Shown: one piece after another, positions 26,324-34,962 of the stretch | Numbering within the stretch: position 1 is the first letter of the stretch | How the letters are laid out: every line of letters starts with the position of its first letter | Assembly: GCF_000721605.1 (NCBI RefSeq) | Contig: NZ_JOIZ01000005.1 | Coordinates: 744,001-808,000, forward strand | From: Streptomyces sp. NRRL S-37 | Lineage (GTDB): Bacteria; Actinomycetota; Actinomycetes; Streptomycetales; Streptomycetaceae | Direction of reading: 5' to 3' | Length of the DNA: 64,000 nt | Notes under the pieces: generated by a model | The model's database searches: none | What the model saw: only the letters and a program-made list of their open reading frames with translations | What the model was told of the DNA's origin: nothing | Translations under genes and position numbers: made by a program

Positions 26324-27031
26324 TCAGCGGTCCGCCTCCGGGTCCCAGTCCAGGAGGCGGACCTTGGCGACCGTGCGGACGTGGCGGCGCATGGCGGCGG
26401 CGGCCTGCCGGGGCCGGCCCTCGGCGATCGCGTCGAGGATGGCCTGATGCTGGGCCAGGGAGCGGTGGGGGCGGCCGGGCTGGCGCAGCGACTCCGTGCG
26501 GCTCTCGGCGATCTGCTCGGCGATGGAGCGCATGAACTCCGCGAGCAGACCGCTGTGGGCGGCCGCCGTCACCGCCGCGTGGAAGAGGCGGTCGCCCTCC
26601 ACTCCCCCGCCGCCCGCCTCGATCTCCTCGGCCATGTGGGCGAGCGCCGACCGCATCGCGGCGAGGTCGTCGTCCGTGCGGCGTTCGGCGGCCAGTTCGG
26701 CGAGCTTCGTCTCCAGCGCCTCCCGGGCCTCCAGGACGTCGGGCAGGCGCCGGCGGCGTTCCACCATCCGCTCGACCGGCTCGACGTCGAGGCTGTCCCG
26801 TACGAGATAGGTGCCGCCGCCATGGCGGGCCTCCACCAGGCCCTGGACCTCCAGGACCACGATCGCCTGCTTCACCGAGGCACGGCTGACACCGAGCCGC
26901 TGGGCCAGGTCCCGTTCGGGCGGGAGGCGGTCGCCGGCGCGCAGGCCGCCCTCGGTGACGTACTGGCGCAACCGGTCCAGCACCTGCTCGTACAGGCGCT
27001 GCTTCGTCATGGGGCGCAGGGCGTCGGTCAC
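26324..27031 (-). CDS. FadR/GntR-family (FCD) regulator of the malonate genes
   Basis: A 235-residue regulator. The N-terminal winged helix (about 10-78) has the family pattern LRAGDRLPPERDLAQRLGVS then VSRASVKQAIVVLEVQGLVE and RHGGGTYL. The C-terminal FCD helical domain (about 95-225) contains His residues at LFHAAVTAAAH and the AQHQAILDAI helix that line the metal/ligand pocket. Transcribed away from the MatC-MatB-carboxyltransferase operon with a 180-bp spacer holding two matching palindromes, the usual layout for a malonate-responsive repressor (compare MatR in other bacteria). Effector: malonate or malonyl-CoA, by inference. Confidence 0.92.
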   Translation of the reverse strand: MTDALRPMTKQRLYEQVLDRLRQYVTEGGLRAGDRLPPERDLAQRLGVSRASVKQAIVVLEVQGLVEARHGGGTYLVRDSLDVEPVERMVERRRRLPDVLEAREALETKLAELAAERRTDDDLAAMRSALAHMAEEIEAGGGGVEGDRLFHAAVTAAAHSGLLAEFMRSIAEQIAESRTESLRQPGRPHRSLAQHQAILDAIAEGRPRQAAAAMRRHVRTVAKVRLLDWDPEADR

Positions 27032-27082
27032 GGAAGTCCCCCTCTCGTCGGGAGACTAGCACCGGGGCCCGCACAGTGGACG

Positions 27083-27098
27083 AGTGGCTGAGCCAATT
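27083..27098. promoter_or_regulatory. Operator-like site 1 for the FCD regulator (AGTGGCTGAGCCAATT)
   Basis: Contains the perfect inverted repeat TGGCT-G-AGCCA. It matches site 2 at 27176-27191 in 13 of 16 positions. Located in the divergent spacer, 52 bp upstream of the regulator's start. Confidence 0.6.
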
Positions 27099-27175
27099 CC
27101 TGCGCGACCCCTTGACGGCTCCCGCACCGGGGCCCACGCTGTCCGACCAAACGGACCACGCCACTCCAGCGGTCA

Positions 27176-27191
27176 AGTGGTTCAGCCACTT
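27176..27191. promoter_or_regulatory. Operator-like site 2 for the FCD regulator (AGTGGTTCAGCCACTT)
   Basis: A dyad with arms AAGTGG and CCACTT (27175-27191, spacer 5 bp), 20 bp before the start codon of the carrier gene, so repression would act at or after transcription start. It is 93 bp from site 1. Confidence 0.65.
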
Positions 27192-27211
27192 AGCCAGTCG
27201 GGAGCCCCCGC

Positions 27212-28570
27212 ATGTCCCCCGAACTCCTCTCGATCCTCGTCCTGGCGGTGGTGTTCGTCATCGCCACCACCCGCTCCGTCAACATGGGCGCGCTGGCCTT
27301 CGCCGCCGCCTTCGGGGTCGGCACGCTCGTCGCCGACCTCGACGCGGACGGCGTCTTCGCCGGTTTCCCCGGCGATCTGTTCGTCGTCCTGGTCGGCGTC
27401 ACGTATCTGTTCGCCATCGCCCGCGCCAACGGCACCACCGACTGGCTGGTGCACGCCGCCGTCCGGCTGGTGCGGGGGCGGGTCGCGCTGATCCCCTGGG
27501 TGATGTTCGCGCTCACCGGCGCGCTCACCGCGATCGGCGCGGTCAGCCCGGCCGCGGTCGCGATCGTCGCGCCGATCGCGCTGAGCTTCGCCGCCCGGTA
27601 CGGCATCAGCCCGCTGCTGATGGGCGCGATGGTGGTGCACGGCGCGCAGGCCGGCGGCTTCTCCCCGATCAGCATCTACGGCTCGATCGTCAACGGCATC
27701 GTCGAGCGGGAGAAGCTCCCCGGCAGCGAGATCACCCTGTTCCTCGCCTCGCTGCTGGCGAACCTCGTCATCGCGGCGGTCGTGTTCGTCGTCTGCGGCG
27801 GGCCGAGGCTGTGGAGCCAGGGGGCCGTGACCGAGGAGCGCGGGAGCGGCGCGGAGGACGGCGGCGGCTCCGGTGCCACGACCGGCACCGGCAAGGACAG
27901 CGGCGGCGGCACCCGTACCGCCCCCGCCCTCACCGCCGTGGCCACCCGCCCCGGCGCCCCCGCCGCCGTACCGCTCACCGCTCCCGTCCTCGCCACCCTC
28001 GTCGCCCTGGCCGCCCTCGTCGTCGCCGTCCTCGGCTTCGACCTGGACGCCGGTCTCACCGCGATCACCCTCGCCGTCGTGCTGAGCACCGCCTGGCCGG
28101 ACGACAGCCGCAGGGCGGTCTCCGAGATCGCCTGGCCCACGGTGCTGCTGATCTGCGGTGTGCTCACCTACGTCGGGGTGCTGGACGAGATGGGCACCAT
28201 CACCTGGGCCGGTGAGGGCGTCGGCGGCATCGGCGTCCCGCTGCTCGCCGCGGTGCTGCTCTGCTACATCGGTGCGATCGTGTCGGCGTTCGCCTCCTCC
28301 GTCGGCATCATGGGCGCGCTGATCCCGCTGGCCGTACCGTTCCTGGCGCAGGGTGAGATCGGGGCCGTCGGCATGGTGGCCGCCCTCGCGGTGTCCGCGA
28401 CGGTCGTCGACGTCAGCCCGTTCTCCACGAACGGCGCGCTGGTGCTGGCCGCCGCGCCGGACGTCGACCGCGAGCGGTTCTTCCGGCAGCTGATGACGTA
28501 CGGCGGGATCGTCGTCGCGGCGGTCCCGGCGGTGGTGTGGCTGGTGATGGTCGTGCCCGGGTGGGGGTAG
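27212..28570 (+). CDS. MatC-like malonate/dicarboxylate carrier
   Basis: A 452-residue permease with about eleven to twelve hydrophobic helices and a cytoplasmic loop of about 50 low-complexity residues (about 207-255: Gly, Ser, Thr, Ala). The N-terminal half corresponds to the MatC_N dicarboxylate-carrier domain; repeats of the SLC13-like pore appear as AVSPAAVAIVAP and SSVGIMGALIPLAVPF. It should import malonate or a related dicarboxylate for the ligase that follows 79 bp later. Start ATG at 27212 with GGGAG upstream. Confidence 0.85.
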   Translation: MSPELLSILVLAVVFVIATTRSVNMGALAFAAAFGVGTLVADLDADGVFAGFPGDLFVVLVGVTYLFAIARANGTTDWLVHAAVRLVRGRVALIPWVMFALTGALTAIGAVSPAAVAIVAPIALSFAARYGISPLLMGAMVVHGAQAGGFSPISIYGSIVNGIVEREKLPGSEITLFLASLLANLVIAAVVFVVCGGPRLWSQGAVTEERGSGAEDGGGSGATTGTGKDSGGGTRTAPALTAVATRPGAPAAVPLTAPVLATLVALAALVVAVLGFDLDAGLTAITLAVVLSTAWPDDSRRAVSEIAWPTVLLICGVLTYVGVLDEMGTITWAGEGVGGIGVPLLAAVLLCYIGAIVSAFASSVGIMGALIPLAVPFLAQGEIGAVGMVAALAVSATVVDVSPFSTNGALVLAAAPDVDRERFFRQLMTYGGIVVAAVPAVVWLVMVVPGWG

Positions 28571-28649
28571 GTCCCGGGTGGGGCGAGCACCTGGCAGCCT
28601 TCACCACGACAGCCGGTCAAGTACGACAGCTAGTTAAGGAGTACGACGC

Positions 28650-30101
28650 GTGTCCTCTCTCTTCCCGGCCCTGACCGACGGCCCGGCCGCCGACCGGCCC
28701 GCCCTGCGCTTCGGCGAGCGCTCACTGACGTACGGGGAGCTCGCCTCGGCGGCCGGCGCGGTGGCCGGGGAGCTGGCGGGGGCGCGCCGGGTCGCCGTCT
28801 GGGCCACGCCGGCGCTGGAGACGGCGGTCGCGGTCACGGCGGCGCTGGCCGCCGGGGTGACCGTCGTCCCGCTCAACCCGAAGTCGGGCGGGAAGGAGCT
28901 CGGCCACATCCTGACCGACAGCGCCCCGGACCTGGTGCTCACCGCGCCCGGCGAGGAACTCCCCGCCCCGCTGGGCGACCTGCCCCGCGTCGACGTGGAC
29001 CCGGCGGCGCGCGGCGCCCTCCCCGACGACCGCGAGCGGGACCCGGAGGACCCCGCCCTGATCGTCTACACCTCCGGCACCACCGGCCCGCCCAAGGGCG
29101 CCGTCATCCCCCGCCGCGCGATCGCCGCCACCCTGGACGCCCTCGCCGACGCCTGGCGGTGGACCGGCGAGGACGTGCTGGTGCACGGGCTGCCGCTGTT
29201 CCATGTGCACGGCCTCGTCCTCGGCACCCTCGGCCCGCTGCGCCGCGGCGGAAGCGTCCGGCACCTGGGCAGGTTCACCCCCGAGGGCGTGACGCGCGAG
29301 CTGAGCGGCGGCGCGACCATGCTGTTCGGGGTGCCGACGATGTACCACCGCCTCGCGGAGGCGCTGCCCGGCGAACCCGAGCTGGTGAAGGCGCTGGCCG
29401 GGGCGCGGCTGCTGGTGTCGGGGTCGGCCGCGCTGCCGGTGCACGACCACGAGCGGATCGCGGCGGCGACCGGGCGCCGGGTCATCGAGCGGTACGGCAT
29501 GACGGAGACCCTGATGAACACCGCCGTACGGGCGGACGGCGAGGCCCGGCCCGGCACGGTGGGCGTGCCGTTGCCGGGCGTGGAGCTGCGGCTGGTGGAG
29601 GAGGACGGGTCGCCGGTCACGTCGTACGACGGGGAGACGGTCGGCGAGATCCAGGTGCGCGGGCCGAACCTGTTCACGGAGTACCTGAACCGGCCGGACG
29701 CGACGGCCGCCGCGTTCACGGCCGACGGCTGGTTCCGCACCGGGGACATGGCGGTGCGCGACCCCGACGGGTACGTCCGGATCGTCGGCCGCAAGGCCAC
29801 CGACCTGATCAAGAGCGGCGGGTACAAGATCGGCGCGGGTGAGATCGAGAACGCGCTGCTGGAGCATCCGGGGGTGCGGGAGGCCGCGGTCACCGGGGAG
29901 CCGGACGCCGATCTGGGCGAGCGGATCGTGGCGTGGGTGGTGCCGGCCGATCCGCAGTCCCCGCCCGGCCTGGAGGAGCTGGCCGGCCATGTCGCCGGGC
30001 GCCTCGCCCCGCACAAGCGGCCGCGCGTGGTCCACCACCTCGACGCCCTCCCCCGCAACGACATGGGGAAGATCATGAAGCGGGCGCTGTCCCGTGGCTG
30101 A
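28650..30101 (+). CDS. matB: Malonyl-CoA synthetase
   Basis: A 483-residue member of the acyl-activating enzyme family making malonyl-CoA from malonate, ATP and CoA. The phosphate-binding loop YTSGTTGPPKG is near residue 140, the core motif ERYGMTET near 280, GWFRTGDMAV with the adenylate-binding Asp near 365, the hinge GRKATDLIKSGGYKIGAGE near 380-395, and the catalytic Lys in NDMGKIMKR near the C-terminus. S. coelicolor MatB is almost the same length and its motif set is recalled as matching. GTG start with TAAGGAG 9 bp upstream. Malonyl-CoA supplies fatty acid and polyketide synthesis; the carboxyltransferase gene overlaps its 3' end by 8 bp. Confidence 0.94.
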   Translation: MSSLFPALTDGPAADRPALRFGERSLTYGELASAAGAVAGELAGARRVAVWATPALETAVAVTAALAAGVTVVPLNPKSGGKELGHILTDSAPDLVLTAPGEELPAPLGDLPRVDVDPAARGALPDDRERDPEDPALIVYTSGTTGPPKGAVIPRRAIAATLDALADAWRWTGEDVLVHGLPLFHVHGLVLGTLGPLRRGGSVRHLGRFTPEGVTRELSGGATMLFGVPTMYHRLAEALPGEPELVKALAGARLLVSGSAALPVHDHERIAAATGRRVIERYGMTETLMNTAVRADGEARPGTVGVPLPGVELRLVEEDGSPVTSYDGETVGEIQVRGPNLFTEYLNRPDATAAAFTADGWFRTGDMAVRDPDGYVRIVGRKATDLIKSGGYKIGAGEIENALLEHPGVREAAVTGEPDADLGERIVAWVVPADPQSPPGLEELAGHVAGRLAPHKRPRVVHHLDALPRNDMGKIMKRALSRG

Positions 30102-31443
30102 CCGGCTGTCCGCGCGGGAGGCCGTCGCCCTCCTCGCGGACGACTTCACCGAACTCGGCCACCCCACGAGGAAACCGTCCCCCGACGGCCCGCTCGGCTG
30201 GCCCGGTTACGGCGCCGCCCGCGCCCGTGCCGCCGAGCGCACCGGCGAGCGGGAGTCCGTGGTCTGCGGCACCGCGAGCGTCGAGGGCACCCGGGCGGTC
30301 GTCGTCGCCTTCGAGTTCGGGTTCCTCGGCGGCTCGCTCGGCGAGCGCACCGGCGACCGGCTGGTGGCGGCGTACGCCCATGCCCGCGCCCACCGGCTGC
30401 CGGTGGTGCCGCTGGTCGCCACCGGCGGCAGCAGGATGCAGGAGGGCATGCTCGCGCTCACCCAGCTCCAGCGGGTGGCGCGGGAGTCGGCGCTCACGCG
30501 GGAGGCCGGGCTGCCGCAGATCGCGGTGGTGCGGGATCCGACGACCGGCGGCGGCTGGGCCACCCTGGGCGCGGGCGCCGACGTGGTCCTCGCCCTGCCC
30601 GGCGCGCAGGTCGGCTTCGCCGGCTCACGGGTGCGGCCGGCGGACGCGGACCCGGCGGCGTACACGGCCGAGGCGCAGGTGGCGGCGGGCGCGGCGGACG
30701 CCCTGGTCCGGCCGGAGGAGCTGCGCGGGACGCTGGGCCGCTGGCTGCGGCTGCTGACCCGGCCCTCCTCCGCGCCGGTCCCGCCGCCGCCCGCGCTGGG
30801 CAGGGCGGACCTCCCGGCCACCGGCTGGGACGCCGTCCGCCGGGCCCGCGCGCCCGAACGCCCGCGCGCCACCGCCTACCTGGACGCCTTCCTCACCTCC
30901 CGCGTCACCATCAGCGGCGACCGCTGCGGCGGCACGGACCCGGACGGCATGCTGTGCGGCTTCGGCGAGCACCAGGGCCGTACGGTCGCCTACGCGGCGC
31001 AGACCGGGGCGGCGACCCGGCCCGCCGGGTACCGCACCGCCGCCCGGCTGGTCCGGCTCGCGGACCGGCTCGGCATCCCGGTGCTGACGCTGGTGGACAC
31101 GCCGGGCGCGGCGAACGACGCGGAGGCGGAGCGGCAGGGCGCGGGGCCCGCCATCGCCGACCTGTTCGGCGCCGTGGCCGCCGCCCGTACGCCGGTCACC
31201 ACGCTGGTCGTCGGCGAGGGCGGCTCCGGCGGCGCGCTGGCGCTCGCGGCCCCCGGCAACACCTGGGCCACTCCGGACAGTTACTTCTCGGTGATCGCCC
31301 CGGAACTCGCGGCGGCCATCCTCAAACGGCCCCCGGAGGAGGTGGAGAGCACCGCGGACCGGCTCCGCGTCCGCCCACAGGACCTGGTGGAGCTGGGGGT
31401 GGTCCGGGGGATCGTGGAACCGGCCGTCGGACCAGCGACCTGA
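30094..31443 (+). CDS. Fused acyl-CoA carboxylase carboxyltransferase (AccD-AccA type)
   Basis: A 449-residue protein with both halves of a biotin-dependent carboxyltransferase. The N-terminal half (about 1-215) has the crotonase fold pieces VVAFEFGFLGGSLGER and LVATGGSRMQEG with the oxyanion glycines. The C-terminal half (about 255-449) has RVTISGDRCGG, LTLVDTPGAANDAEAE and VVGEGGSGGALAL. The Cys4 zinc ribbon of AccD is missing, as in propionyl-CoA carboxylase beta types. It uses carboxybiotin to carboxylate an acyl-CoA; malonyl-CoA decarboxylation or synthesis would fit the neighbours. The biotin carboxylase partner is not in the window. GTG start in an 8-bp overlap with matB. Confidence 0.85.
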   Translation: MADRLSAREAVALLADDFTELGHPTRKPSPDGPLGWPGYGAARARAAERTGERESVVCGTASVEGTRAVVVAFEFGFLGGSLGERTGDRLVAAYAHARAHRLPVVPLVATGGSRMQEGMLALTQLQRVARESALTREAGLPQIAVVRDPTTGGGWATLGAGADVVLALPGAQVGFAGSRVRPADADPAAYTAEAQVAAGAADALVRPEELRGTLGRWLRLLTRPSSAPVPPPPALGRADLPATGWDAVRRARAPERPRATAYLDAFLTSRVTISGDRCGGTDPDGMLCGFGEHQGRTVAYAAQTGAATRPAGYRTAARLVRLADRLGIPVLTLVDTPGAANDAEAERQGAGPAIADLFGAVAAARTPVTTLVVGEGGSGGALALAAPGNTWATPDSYFSVIAPELAAAILKRPPEEVESTADRLRVRPQDLVELGVVRGIVEPAVGPAT

Positions 31444-31469
31444 CCGGCCGCCGGACCAGTGGCCCGACC
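31422..31469 (+). repeat. Two tandem copies of a 24-bp repeat across the carboxyltransferase stop codon
   Basis: 31422-31445 and 31446-31469 agree in 20 of 24 positions (GGCCGyCGGACCAGyGrCCyGACC pattern). The first copy encodes the C-terminal residues and includes the stop. Probably a recent slippage duplication. Confidence 0.55.
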
Positions 31470-31629
31470 GACCGCCGACCCGGCCGCCCGCCCCCTCGCG
31501 GCCGAGAGACCCGTTCGGCGGCCCCCCGCCCGGCCCCCCAGGAAAGGCGCCCGCCCCGTCCGTCGCGCACGATGCCTGAGAGGTCCGCCGCCCGGCGGGC
31601 CGCTGGGTGCGCACTCGGGAGGATCCGCC

Positions 31630-32667
31630 GTGACCGCCAGTCTGGAGCAGCTGCGCCGCTGCCACATCGCCGTCGACCTGGGGGCGGCCCGCACCCGGGT
31701 GTATGTCAAGGGCGCCGGACTCGTCGTCGACCAGCCGTCCACCGCCGCCGTGAACACCCGTACCGGAGCGCTGATGGCGGTCGGTGAGTTCGCGGAGAGG
31801 ATGACGGGCCGTACGCCGGACTACATCCACGTCGTCCGTCCCGTCTCCGGCGGCACGGTCGTCGACATCGAGATGGCGCAGCGCATGCTGCGGCAGCTCA
31901 TCGGGGACAAGATGCGCCGCACGCTGCGCCGCAGGCCCCGGCTGCGGGCCGCGGCCTGCGTCCCGCACGACGCCGATCCGCTCGCCCAGCGCGCCGCGAT
32001 CGAGACGCTGGTCGGTCTCGGCGCCCGCCGGGTGGAGCTGGTCGACACGCTCATCGCCGCCGCCGTCGGCTGCGGCCTGCCGGTGGAGCGGCCCGAGGCC
32101 ACCATGATCATGGTGTGCGGGGCGGCGGCCACCCAGGTGGCGGTGCTCTCCCTCGGGGCGATCGTGACGGCGGAGCGCGTCCCCGTCGGCGGGGAGGCCG
32201 TGGACAACGCGATCGTGCAGCACCTGCGCCACCAGCACGAGCTGATGCTGCCGAGCCAGTCCGTACGGCCCCTGCAGCTCGCCCTGCACGGCACCGGGCT
32301 CACCCCGCAGGGCCCGGAGTCGACGGAGATCCACGGGCGGGACGTGGCCACCGGTCTGGCCCGTTCCGTGCGGGTCGACACGGCCGCCGTGCGGCGGGCC
32401 ATCCAGACACCGCTCACCGCCGTCCTCGACGGCATCGGCAAGGTGCTGCGGGAGTGCCCGCCGGATCTGGTCGCCGACCTGGTCGACCGGGGGATCATGA
32501 TGGTCGGCGGGAGCGCCCTGCTGCCGGGCTTCGACCAGATGCTGCGTCAGGCGACGGGCATGCCGGTGCACATCGCGGAACGGCCGGAGCTCTGCGCCGT
32601 ACAGGGGCTGGGCGAGATGCTGGAGGGCAGGATCGCCCCGATCGTGCTGGACCCGCTGCGCGCCTGA
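31630..32667 (+). CDS. mbl: MreB-like actin homologue, Mbl type
   Basis: A 345-residue actin-fold protein, the usual length for MreB. Phosphate-1 region IAVDLGAARTRVYVKG (about 14-29), connect-1 and phosphate-2 regions (VEDT-type element replaced by VCGAAATQVAVL), and the adenosine motif GIMMVGGSALLPGFDQML near residue 295. In S. coelicolor, Mbl helps MreB build the spore wall. Relative to canonical MreB it has an atypical phosphate-1 (DLGAARTR instead of DLGTANT), as Streptomyces Mbl proteins do. Start GTG at 31630 with GGGAGG 8 bp upstream; longer in-frame sequence upstream is rich in Pro and Arg and not plausible. Confidence 0.88.
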   Translation: MTASLEQLRRCHIAVDLGAARTRVYVKGAGLVVDQPSTAAVNTRTGALMAVGEFAERMTGRTPDYIHVVRPVSGGTVVDIEMAQRMLRQLIGDKMRRTLRRRPRLRAAACVPHDADPLAQRAAIETLVGLGARRVELVDTLIAAAVGCGLPVERPEATMIMVCGAAATQVAVLSLGAIVTAERVPVGGEAVDNAIVQHLRHQHELMLPSQSVRPLQLALHGTGLTPQGPESTEIHGRDVATGLARSVRVDTAAVRRAIQTPLTAVLDGIGKVLRECPPDLVADLVDRGIMMVGGSALLPGFDQMLRQATGMPVHIAERPELCAVQGLGEMLEGRIAPIVLDPLRA

Positions 32668-32710
32668 GCCGGGCGGGCACCGGCGCCGGCGCGGGCTGCC
32701 GGGCGGGCCG

Positions 32711-33664
32711 TCAGCGGGGGAACCAGCATCTGATCGTGGTGCCCTCGTCGCCGGTGTGCACGCGCACCAGGGCGGCGATCAGGTTGACCATCAGCAGGCC
32801 GCGTCCGCCGCGCTGGTCGCGGGAGGCGGGACGGCGCCCGGCGAGGGGGTCGGTCATCCGGCCCCGGTCGCGCACCTCGCACAGGACGTGGCCGTCCTCG
32901 GCCCAGACCCGCAGCACTCCCGAACCGCCGCCGTGCAGCACGCTGTTCGTGGTCAGCTCGGCCGTGGCGAGGGCCAGGTCGTTCAGGGTGACGCCGGTGA
33001 GGCCGAGCCGCCGTCCCTCGTCGGACGCGGCGTGCCGGGCCGAGGGCAGCGAGTCGGCGACGAACGGGAAGGTCATCGCGTCCGCCACGAGCGGCAGCGG
33101 CTCGTTGTAGCGGGCGACGACCGCGTCGGGGTCGTACGCCTCGCTGTCCCGCGCCGGGCGGGCACCGGCCGGGACGACGGTGGGGTGGGTGGCGTGGGCG
33201 TCGGCGAGGACGTGCGCGGGCAGGCGTACGGCGTCGTAGGGGCACAGGATCGTCGCCGTACGGCCCCGGAAGGCGGCGTTGATCAGCGCCTCGTGCTGGA
33301 CGCAGGCGGGGTACTCGGCCGCGGAGCGGCCGGCCCAGACGGGCTCGCCGACGATCCGCACCCGCTTCCCGGCCGGCTGGGCGTCGGCGAAGGCGCGCAG
33401 CACGCCGGGGATGATCCGGCCGGGGTTGCGTCCGGCCTCGCGCATGTCGAGGAGGCGGACGGTGTCCGCGTCGTCCCCGAGCGCGTCCCTGATCAGGCGC
33501 AGCCGGTCGCCGGGGACGGCGACCGCCACGGGCTCGCCGGCCGCGAGCCCCTCGCGCACGAAGGGGACGGTGCCCTCCAGGTACTCCCGGTCGTCCCGGT
33601 AGAAGAGGGCGGGGTGGACGAAGGGACCGGTGGGGGCTTCCAGGGGTCCGGCCGCGGCGCTCAT
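32711..33664 (-). CDS. MEDS-domain sensor fused to anti-sigma-type HATPase
   Basis: A 317-residue protein. The N-terminal half (about 15-185: HPALFYRDDREYLEGTVPFV, CVQHEALINAAF) is a MEDS domain, a sensory fold; the C-terminal half (about 215-317) is an RsbW-like GHKL ATPase with the N box ELTTNSVLHG (about 245), the G1 DRGRMTDPL and G2 RGGRGLLMV motifs. Such proteins phosphorylate a STAS partner and bind sigma factors in partner-switching networks. A STAS protein gene overlaps its start by 4 bp upstream and is the likely partner. Which sigma factor it controls cannot be read from the window. Confidence 0.88.
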   Translation of the reverse strand: MSAAAGPLEAPTGPFVHPALFYRDDREYLEGTVPFVREGLAAGEPVAVAVPGDRLRLIRDALGDDADTVRLLDMREAGRNPGRIIPGVLRAFADAQPAGKRVRIVGEPVWAGRSAAEYPACVQHEALINAAFRGRTATILCPYDAVRLPAHVLADAHATHPTVVPAGARPARDSEAYDPDAVVARYNEPLPLVADAMTFPFVADSLPSARHAASDEGRRLGLTGVTLNDLALATAELTTNSVLHGGGSGVLRVWAEDGHVLCEVRDRGRMTDPLAGRRPASRDQRGGRGLLMVNLIAALVRVHTGDEGTTIRCWFPR

Positions 33665-34029
33665 GACATCGACACCTCGATCGTCGGCAGGTCGGGCCAG
33701 AACAGGTCCAGCACCCGGCTCAGGGCGGGCGGCGGGCGGCGCACCACGAACCTGCGGCCGTCCCCGAGGCGTCCGGCGGCCGCCGCGAGCGCTCCGGCGC
33801 CCGCGACGTCGACGAACGTCACCTCGGACAGTTCCAGGTAGTACACGGCCTCACCTTCGCGCACCGCCTGCTCCAGCACGCGCTCCCAGATCGTATGCGT
33901 GGCCAGGCCGATCTCCCCGGCCGCGCGGACACCGCGGCCGCCCGCCAGCGGGCGCACCGTCAGACAGGGTGCCGGGGTCCCGGGCCCGTACGACGTCCGG
34001 TGGTGATCACCCAACACCCGTCTCCCCAC
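33661..34029 (-). CDS. STAS-domain protein (anti-sigma antagonist type)
   Basis: About 122 residues comprising one STAS domain, with the conserved loop LELSEVTFVDVAGAGALAAA where the phosphorylatable residue would fall (VDVAG in place of the common DSAG, so the serine is replaced by Val/Ala). It would bind the HATPase encoded next, with which it overlaps by 4 bp. Starts are uncertain: GTG at 34029 or GTG at 34017 (GGGGAG 5 bp before), with a longer ATG form at 34206 that adds a low-complexity N-terminus. The missing serine suggests it may not be regulated by phosphorylation in the usual way. Confidence 0.75.
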   Translation of the reverse strand: MGRRVLGDHHRTSYGPGTPAPCLTVRPLAGGRGVRAAGEIGLATHTIWERVLEQAVREGEAVYYLELSEVTFVDVAGAGALAAAAGRLGDGRRFVVRRPPPALSRVLDLFWPDLPTIEVSMS

Positions 34030-34215
34030 GCTCCCGGCCTTCACGTACCCCGCCGGTTCCCGGCCATTCCCCGGCACGGTGTGTAGCACGCCGCGGGCGG
34101 GGCAGGCGCACCCGCAGCGCAGCCGGGACCGTGCGCAGCCTACCGCTCCGGTGCCGGCGTCGGCCGGACTCACCCGAAACGCCCCGACCACCCACGAGCA
34201 CCACAAGGCGGTGAC

Positions 34216-34896
34216 ATGTCCTCCGCGGCATCACTCCCTCCCCCGGGAAGGCTGAACACCTTGGTCATCGGCGGTCGCACGGACGCGGACCGGGCGCTGC
34301 TCACCCCGCGCGGCGAGCTGGTCCGCGGATGTGCCCAGGCCCTGGCCGAGAAGCTGGCCGGGCTGCCCGCCGGCACGGCCCGGGTCGACGTGGACATGAG
34401 CGGCGTGTACTTCATGGACACGGCGGGGCTGGATTTCCTGGAGGTGCTGCGCGACCACGGCCGGCGGTGGTCGGTGCCGGTCACGGCCACCCGCTGGAAC
34501 GGCCAGCCGCGCCGCATCCTGGAACTCGCCGGCTTCGACACCGCGGACCCGCTGCGCTCCCCGGCACCGGAGGGCACGCCGTCGCGGACCGTCTCGGCGG
34601 TGGCGCTGGAGCGGGAGGAGCGGCTGCACCTGCTCCGGGAGGAGGTCGAGCAGTTGCGGCAGGCGATCGCCTCCCGCCCGGTGATCGACCAGGCCCGCGG
34701 CATCCTGATGGCGACGTGCGGCTGCACCCCGGACGAGGCGTGGCACCTTCTGCGGGAGGTGTCCCAGCTCTCCAACACCAAGCTCCGCACGGTCGCGGAG
34801 GCGCTCACCGCCGGTACGGGGGCCGAGGGCGCCGCCCCGCCCGAGGAGGTCCGCGCCGCCCTGTCCAAGGTCCTGGCCCGCCGCTCGGCACGGTGA
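34216..34896 (+). CDS. STAS-ANTAR fusion protein
   Basis: A 226-residue protein with an N-terminal STAS domain (about 10-115, VDVDMSGVYFMDTAGLDFLE) followed by an ANTAR RNA-binding domain (about 140-200, EQLRQAIASRPVIDQARGIL then CTPDEAWHLLREVSQLSN). ANTAR domains bind paired hairpins in mRNA leaders and prevent termination. Combining it with a STAS domain suggests the partner-switch input at 32.7-34.0 kb is turned into RNA-level control. It is divergent from the STAS/HATPase pair with a short spacer. Start ATG at 34216, AAGGCGG 7 bp upstream. Confidence 0.88.
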   Translation: MSSAASLPPPGRLNTLVIGGRTDADRALLTPRGELVRGCAQALAEKLAGLPAGTARVDVDMSGVYFMDTAGLDFLEVLRDHGRRWSVPVTATRWNGQPRRILELAGFDTADPLRSPAPEGTPSRTVSAVALEREERLHLLREEVEQLRQAIASRPVIDQARGILMATCGCTPDEAWHLLREVSQLSNTKLRTVAEALTAGTGAEGAAPPEEVRAALSKVLARRSAR

Positions 34897-34962
34897 CACC
34901 GGCCCCGCGCGGGGTACCCGGCGACGGACCGACCACCGGCCCCGCGATCGGGAGGCAGCACC

